Below are positions 4,952 to 7,297 of a DNA stretch of 7,297 nucleotides, in pieces (position 1 is the stretch's first letter; every line of letters starts with the position of its first letter). The notes beneath the pieces are model-generated. The model was not told the DNA's origin. It saw nothing but the letters and a program-made list of their open reading frames with translations, and did not search any database. This DNA is from Balneolia bacterium (GTDB taxonomy: Bacteria > Bacteroidota > Rhodothermia > Balneolales > Cyclonatronaceae). The position numbers and the translations under genes were made by a program. The DNA lies in contig PXAI01000199.1 of the NCBI GenBank assembly GCA_003567135.1, forward strand, positions 1 through 7,297, in the 5' to 3' direction.

Positions 4952-6229
4952 ATGGATCCCCAAAGCCCCCTCATGTTTTTTGTGTTTCTCACCTTTCTGC
5001 TTACGTGGATTGGGGGGATGCAGTTTGCCGCGTACCGGATGCTCCGCGACTGGACCGACAGCGCCTTCGATGAGGTGCAGCGGGATATCTGGCGGAAACG
5101 CATTTTGCAGGTAATGGCCGGAGGCACGCTGCTTTTCCTCATCCGGTTTCTCACGCCAAGACTGGGTTTGCACGATTCATCCTTCATTCAGGCGCTGATC
5201 ATCAATACGGGCGGACTCTATTTTGCGATCGTTTTTCTGCTCTTCATTATATCCGTTTTCTATTTTTTATACAGAGGATCGAAATATCTGTACAGCCTGA
5301 TGAAACCATCTGTTTCGGCTCCAGAGGCGAATAATCCTCCGGAAAGAAAGTCGTATGATCCGGGAAGAAGGGAATTCATCAAAAAGATGGGGATTGTCGG
5401 GCTTGGCGCGCCGGTGGTTTTATCCACGGGATTATCTGCGGCAACGCACCACAATTACCAGTTTAATAAGCACAGGCTCTATGTGAAGGATCTGCCGTCA
5501 GGCCTGGAGGGATTACGGATTGTTCAGCTGAGTGATATCCACTCCGGTATTTATATGAACAAGAAGCAGATACAGGAGATTTTCGAGCTGGCTAACAGTC
5601 AGGATCCGCATCTTACGCTTCTGACCGGCGATATGATCGATAATCACGTCTCGGAAATCCCCAATTTCCGGGATGCGGTAAATGACCTGAAAGCGGAATA
5701 CGGTGTTTTCGGATCACCCGGAAATCACGATCACTACGCTTCCATCGATGCGGTTATGGACAGTCTTGCTGACCGTAAAATAAAGATGCTGCGGAATGAC
5801 TCGGCCAACCTGAATATTAACGGCGAGCGCCTTTCCATTATCGGGGTGGATGATGCCGGAACAGGAAGCCTGAATTTCGCTAATCTGGATGAATCCTTCA
5901 GAAACTCTGATCCGGAAGCGTTCCGGATTATGCTCTCACACCGGCCACATTTATTTGATGATGCGCGCAGTAAATCTGTAGCATTAACGCTGGCCGGTCA
6001 CACGCACGGCGGACAGGTAGCGTTCAACATCGCCGGATTCGAGCTTTACCCAATTGATTTGTTTCACGAATATTCGCGTGGATTGTACACAAAAAATGAT
6101 CGCCATCTCTACGTAAATACCGGCGTTGGCCTGGTGGGCGCGCCGATCAGGCTGGTGCGGCCTGAAATTGCGGTCATTACGCTGACCGGAAATCCTGAGC
6201 TGGCTAAATCGTGGTCGGAAGACGCCTGA
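4952..6229 (+). CDS. membrane-anchored calcineurin-type metallophosphoesterase
   Basis: The 425-residue protein has three probable membrane helices at the N-terminus (about 7-27, 50-68 and 80-108), a linker, a Tat-like motif RREFIKK (139-145) followed by a hydrophobic stretch (146-164), and a C-terminal dinuclear metallophosphoesterase domain (about 187-412) of the YkuE/YaeI type. The metal-binding motifs are complete: SDIH (Asp195, His197), GDMID (Asp227), GNHDH (Asn258, His259), LSHRPH (His330) and GHTHGG (His350, His352). Relatives hydrolyse phosphoesters, in some cases lipid-linked ones; the substrate here is unknown. The start is ATG 4952, with Met8 as an alternative; neither has a Shine-Dalgarno sequence. 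The gene follows the metK terminator, so it is probably its own transcript. Its stop codon is 4 bases from that of the convergent barrel gene. Confidence 0.93.
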   Translation: MDPQSPLMFFVFLTFLLTWIGGMQFAAYRMLRDWTDSAFDEVQRDIWRKRILQVMAGGTLLFLIRFLTPRLGLHDSSFIQALIINTGGLYFAIVFLLFIISVFYFLYRGSKYLYSLMKPSVSAPEANNPPERKSYDPGRREFIKKMGIVGLGAPVVLSTGLSAATHHNYQFNKHRLYVKDLPSGLEGLRIVQLSDIHSGIYMNKKQIQEIFELANSQDPHLTLLTGDMIDNHVSEIPNFRDAVNDLKAEYGVFGSPGNHDHYASIDAVMDSLADRKIKMLRNDSANLNINGERLSIIGVDDAGTGSLNFANLDESFRNSDPEAFRIMLSHRPHLFDDARSKSVALTLAGHTHGGQVAFNIAGFELYPIDLFHEYSRGLYTKNDRHLYVNTGVGLVGAPIRLVRPEIAVITLTGNPELAKSWSEDA

Positions 6230-6233
6230 TTTT

Positions 6234-7297
6234 TCAAAAAGGTACTGTAGCCCTGACTCTGTAATACAGATCATAATCCCGTTCAAACAGGGCGTCAACC
6301 GGCTGGGCAATTCCTACGGAGTGCACGATCTGAAGCGGACCGAAGCGCAATAAGTTTTTTAGCTCAACTCCGGTTCCGATCTGTCGCTCATAGGCGTAGC
6401 CATTGCCGTCCATGGTTCCGGAATTCCATACAAAGCCCGCATCTCCGAAAAGTGCCAGTGTGGTTTCGTCGAGGGAGATCAGGCCGAGGATGGTGGTTTC
6501 CAGGCCGGGTAAAAAAGGAGTTCGATATTCAAGCGTTGAAAATACAAACCGGTCGCCAAGTGTATAGGCCCGATATCCCCGAACGCGCTCTGATTCGGGA
6601 TTAAAAAATGTTCCTCCCTCAAACGGAAGATCGATGGAGATATCATCGAAGCGGCTCAGCCCGATGAAGTTTTGCGGGAAATCATCACCCAGAATAGCGA
6701 TGGCGCGTCCGTACAGAAAAATCCGGTGCCTGCCGGGAGCCGGGAAGATATGGTACGCGGTAATTTCCGGTTTGATAAATCTTGTGTCGCTGTAAAGAAC
6801 CCTTGCCGATCCGGTGAGCCGCGCCCTGACGCCCCAGCCCTGCAGCGGATGAATTCGGCTTCCTGCAAAATTTCGTTTTTCACTAATCGTAAAAGAGAGC
6901 ATCAGGTTGGTTTGCCTGCCCTCAACCGGCTTGGGCATACCGAGCGTATTTGTTTCCAGTTCTAAAACGCTCGATGGCTCGGTGTTAAACACGCTCAGTT
7001 TCAGCATCAGGCTCGCGTTTCGGAACGGACGGGCGAAAATATCCAGCGGGATTACCGCGCCGGCTTCCGCACCCGTGTTGATGTTCAGTAAAAACCCATT
7101 ATCATAAAACTGGCCGCCAAAATTTCTGCGGTAAATATTCAGAAAAAGCTCGGGATGAAGCTGGCGGTTTACGTAAGAAACCAGAAAAAAGCTGTTGTTA
7201 TAATCGGGGATGGAATAGCCGCCGGTGGCAAAAATAGTGTGCTTTCCAAGCGGCTCCATCCAGGCAGTAAAAAGTCCGGGGCCCCAGTCGTTCGGGC
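6234..7297 (-). CDS. Omp85-type outer-membrane barrel protein, C-terminal part
   Basis: The gene is truncated at the right edge: 353 complete codons are visible and the frame is still open there. The sequence has the alternating pattern of an outer-membrane beta-barrel and the Omp85/BamA hallmark VRGY (coding 6573-6584, in SERVRGYRAYTLGDR), then a strand LEYRTPF, a strand with LALFGDAGFVW, and a C-terminal strand ending YYRVRATVPF with terminal Phe, the signal for insertion by the BAM complex. HPLQGWGVRARL is also typical of this superfamily. The true start lies outside the window; the Met at 7259 is internal. Upstream residues (PNDWGPGLFTAWMEPLGKH) suggest the barrel follows another domain, perhaps TolB-like repeats or POTRA domains, which cannot be seen. 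Role: outer-membrane assembly or transport; BamA itself is less likely. Confidence 0.85.
   Translation of the reverse strand, partial: PNDWGPGLFTAWMEPLGKHTIFATGGYSIPDYNNSFFLVSYVNRQLHPELFLNIYRRNFGGQFYDNGFLLNINTGAEAGAVIPLDIFARPFRNASLMLKLSVFNTEPSSVLELETNTLGMPKPVEGRQTNLMLSFTISEKRNFAGSRIHPLQGWGVRARLTGSARVLYSDTRFIKPEITAYHIFPAPGRHRIFLYGRAIAILGDDFPQNFIGLSRFDDISIDLPFEGGTFFNPESERVRGYRAYTLGDRFVFSTLEYRTPFLPGLETTILGLISLDETTLALFGDAGFVWNSGTMDGNGYAYERQIGTGVELKNLLRFGPLQIVHSVGIAQPVDALFERDYDLYYRVRATVPF

Noticed and set aside
1..7297. CRISPR array, tRNA, rRNA, integrase or defence system
   Set aside because: There are no regularly spaced identical repeats, no tRNA-like cloverleaf or conserved T-loop in a plausible context, and no gene of such systems among the frames.

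Overview
The window looks like ordinary chromosome from a Gram-negative bacterium of the Bacteroidota/Rhodothermota/Balneolota group, with a Balneolaceae-like member as my best guess. The grounds are indirect. There is a lipoprotein whose Cys is followed by SDDD, like the surface-export signals of Bacteroidota. There is an Omp85-type outer-membrane barrel ending in Phe. Several genes lack a Shine-Dalgarno sequence, and the intergenic DNA carries 'GATTAGCGATTTGAGATTT'-type low-complexity repeats. No database search was possible, so the taxon is an inference.

Layout, left to right. Positions 1-311 are a short upstream region with a near-perfect 23-bp palindrome and possibly the first codons of a divergent gene running off the left edge. 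Next is ruvB (+, 312-1331), starting at TTG. Positions 1332-1901 hold no convincing gene but carry a mosaic of repeats: three copies of a roughly 30-61 nt unit separated by two hairpin-rich segments. A strong bidirectional terminator (1902-1940) separates this from a minus-strand lipoprotein gene (1959-2978) with a carboxypeptidase-regulatory-like domain and a class-I-glutamine-amidotransferase-like domain. A long AT-rich intergenic region (2979-3634), rich in inverted repeats, lies between this gene and the divergent metK (+, 3635-4786), which ends in tandem hairpins including a rho-independent terminator. A membrane-anchored calcineurin-type metallophosphoesterase (+, 4952-6229) follows. Four bases beyond its stop codon is the convergent 3' end of an Omp85-type barrel gene (-, 6234 to beyond the right edge).

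The genes do not form one pathway. RuvB drives Holliday-junction branch migration. MetK makes S-adenosylmethionine. The other three genes are probably envelope functions: a surface lipoprotein of unknown role, a phosphoesterase facing the periplasm or cytoplasm, and an outer-membrane barrel. Gene orientation alternates (+, -, +, +, -), so most genes are probably separate transcription units.

I found no CRISPR array, tRNA, rRNA, intact insertion sequence or defence system. The best leads are the nested inverted repeat at 3075-3126, the structured region before metK, the repeat mosaic after ruvB, the lipoprotein's candidate catalytic cysteine, and the internal Tat-like motif in the phosphoesterase.
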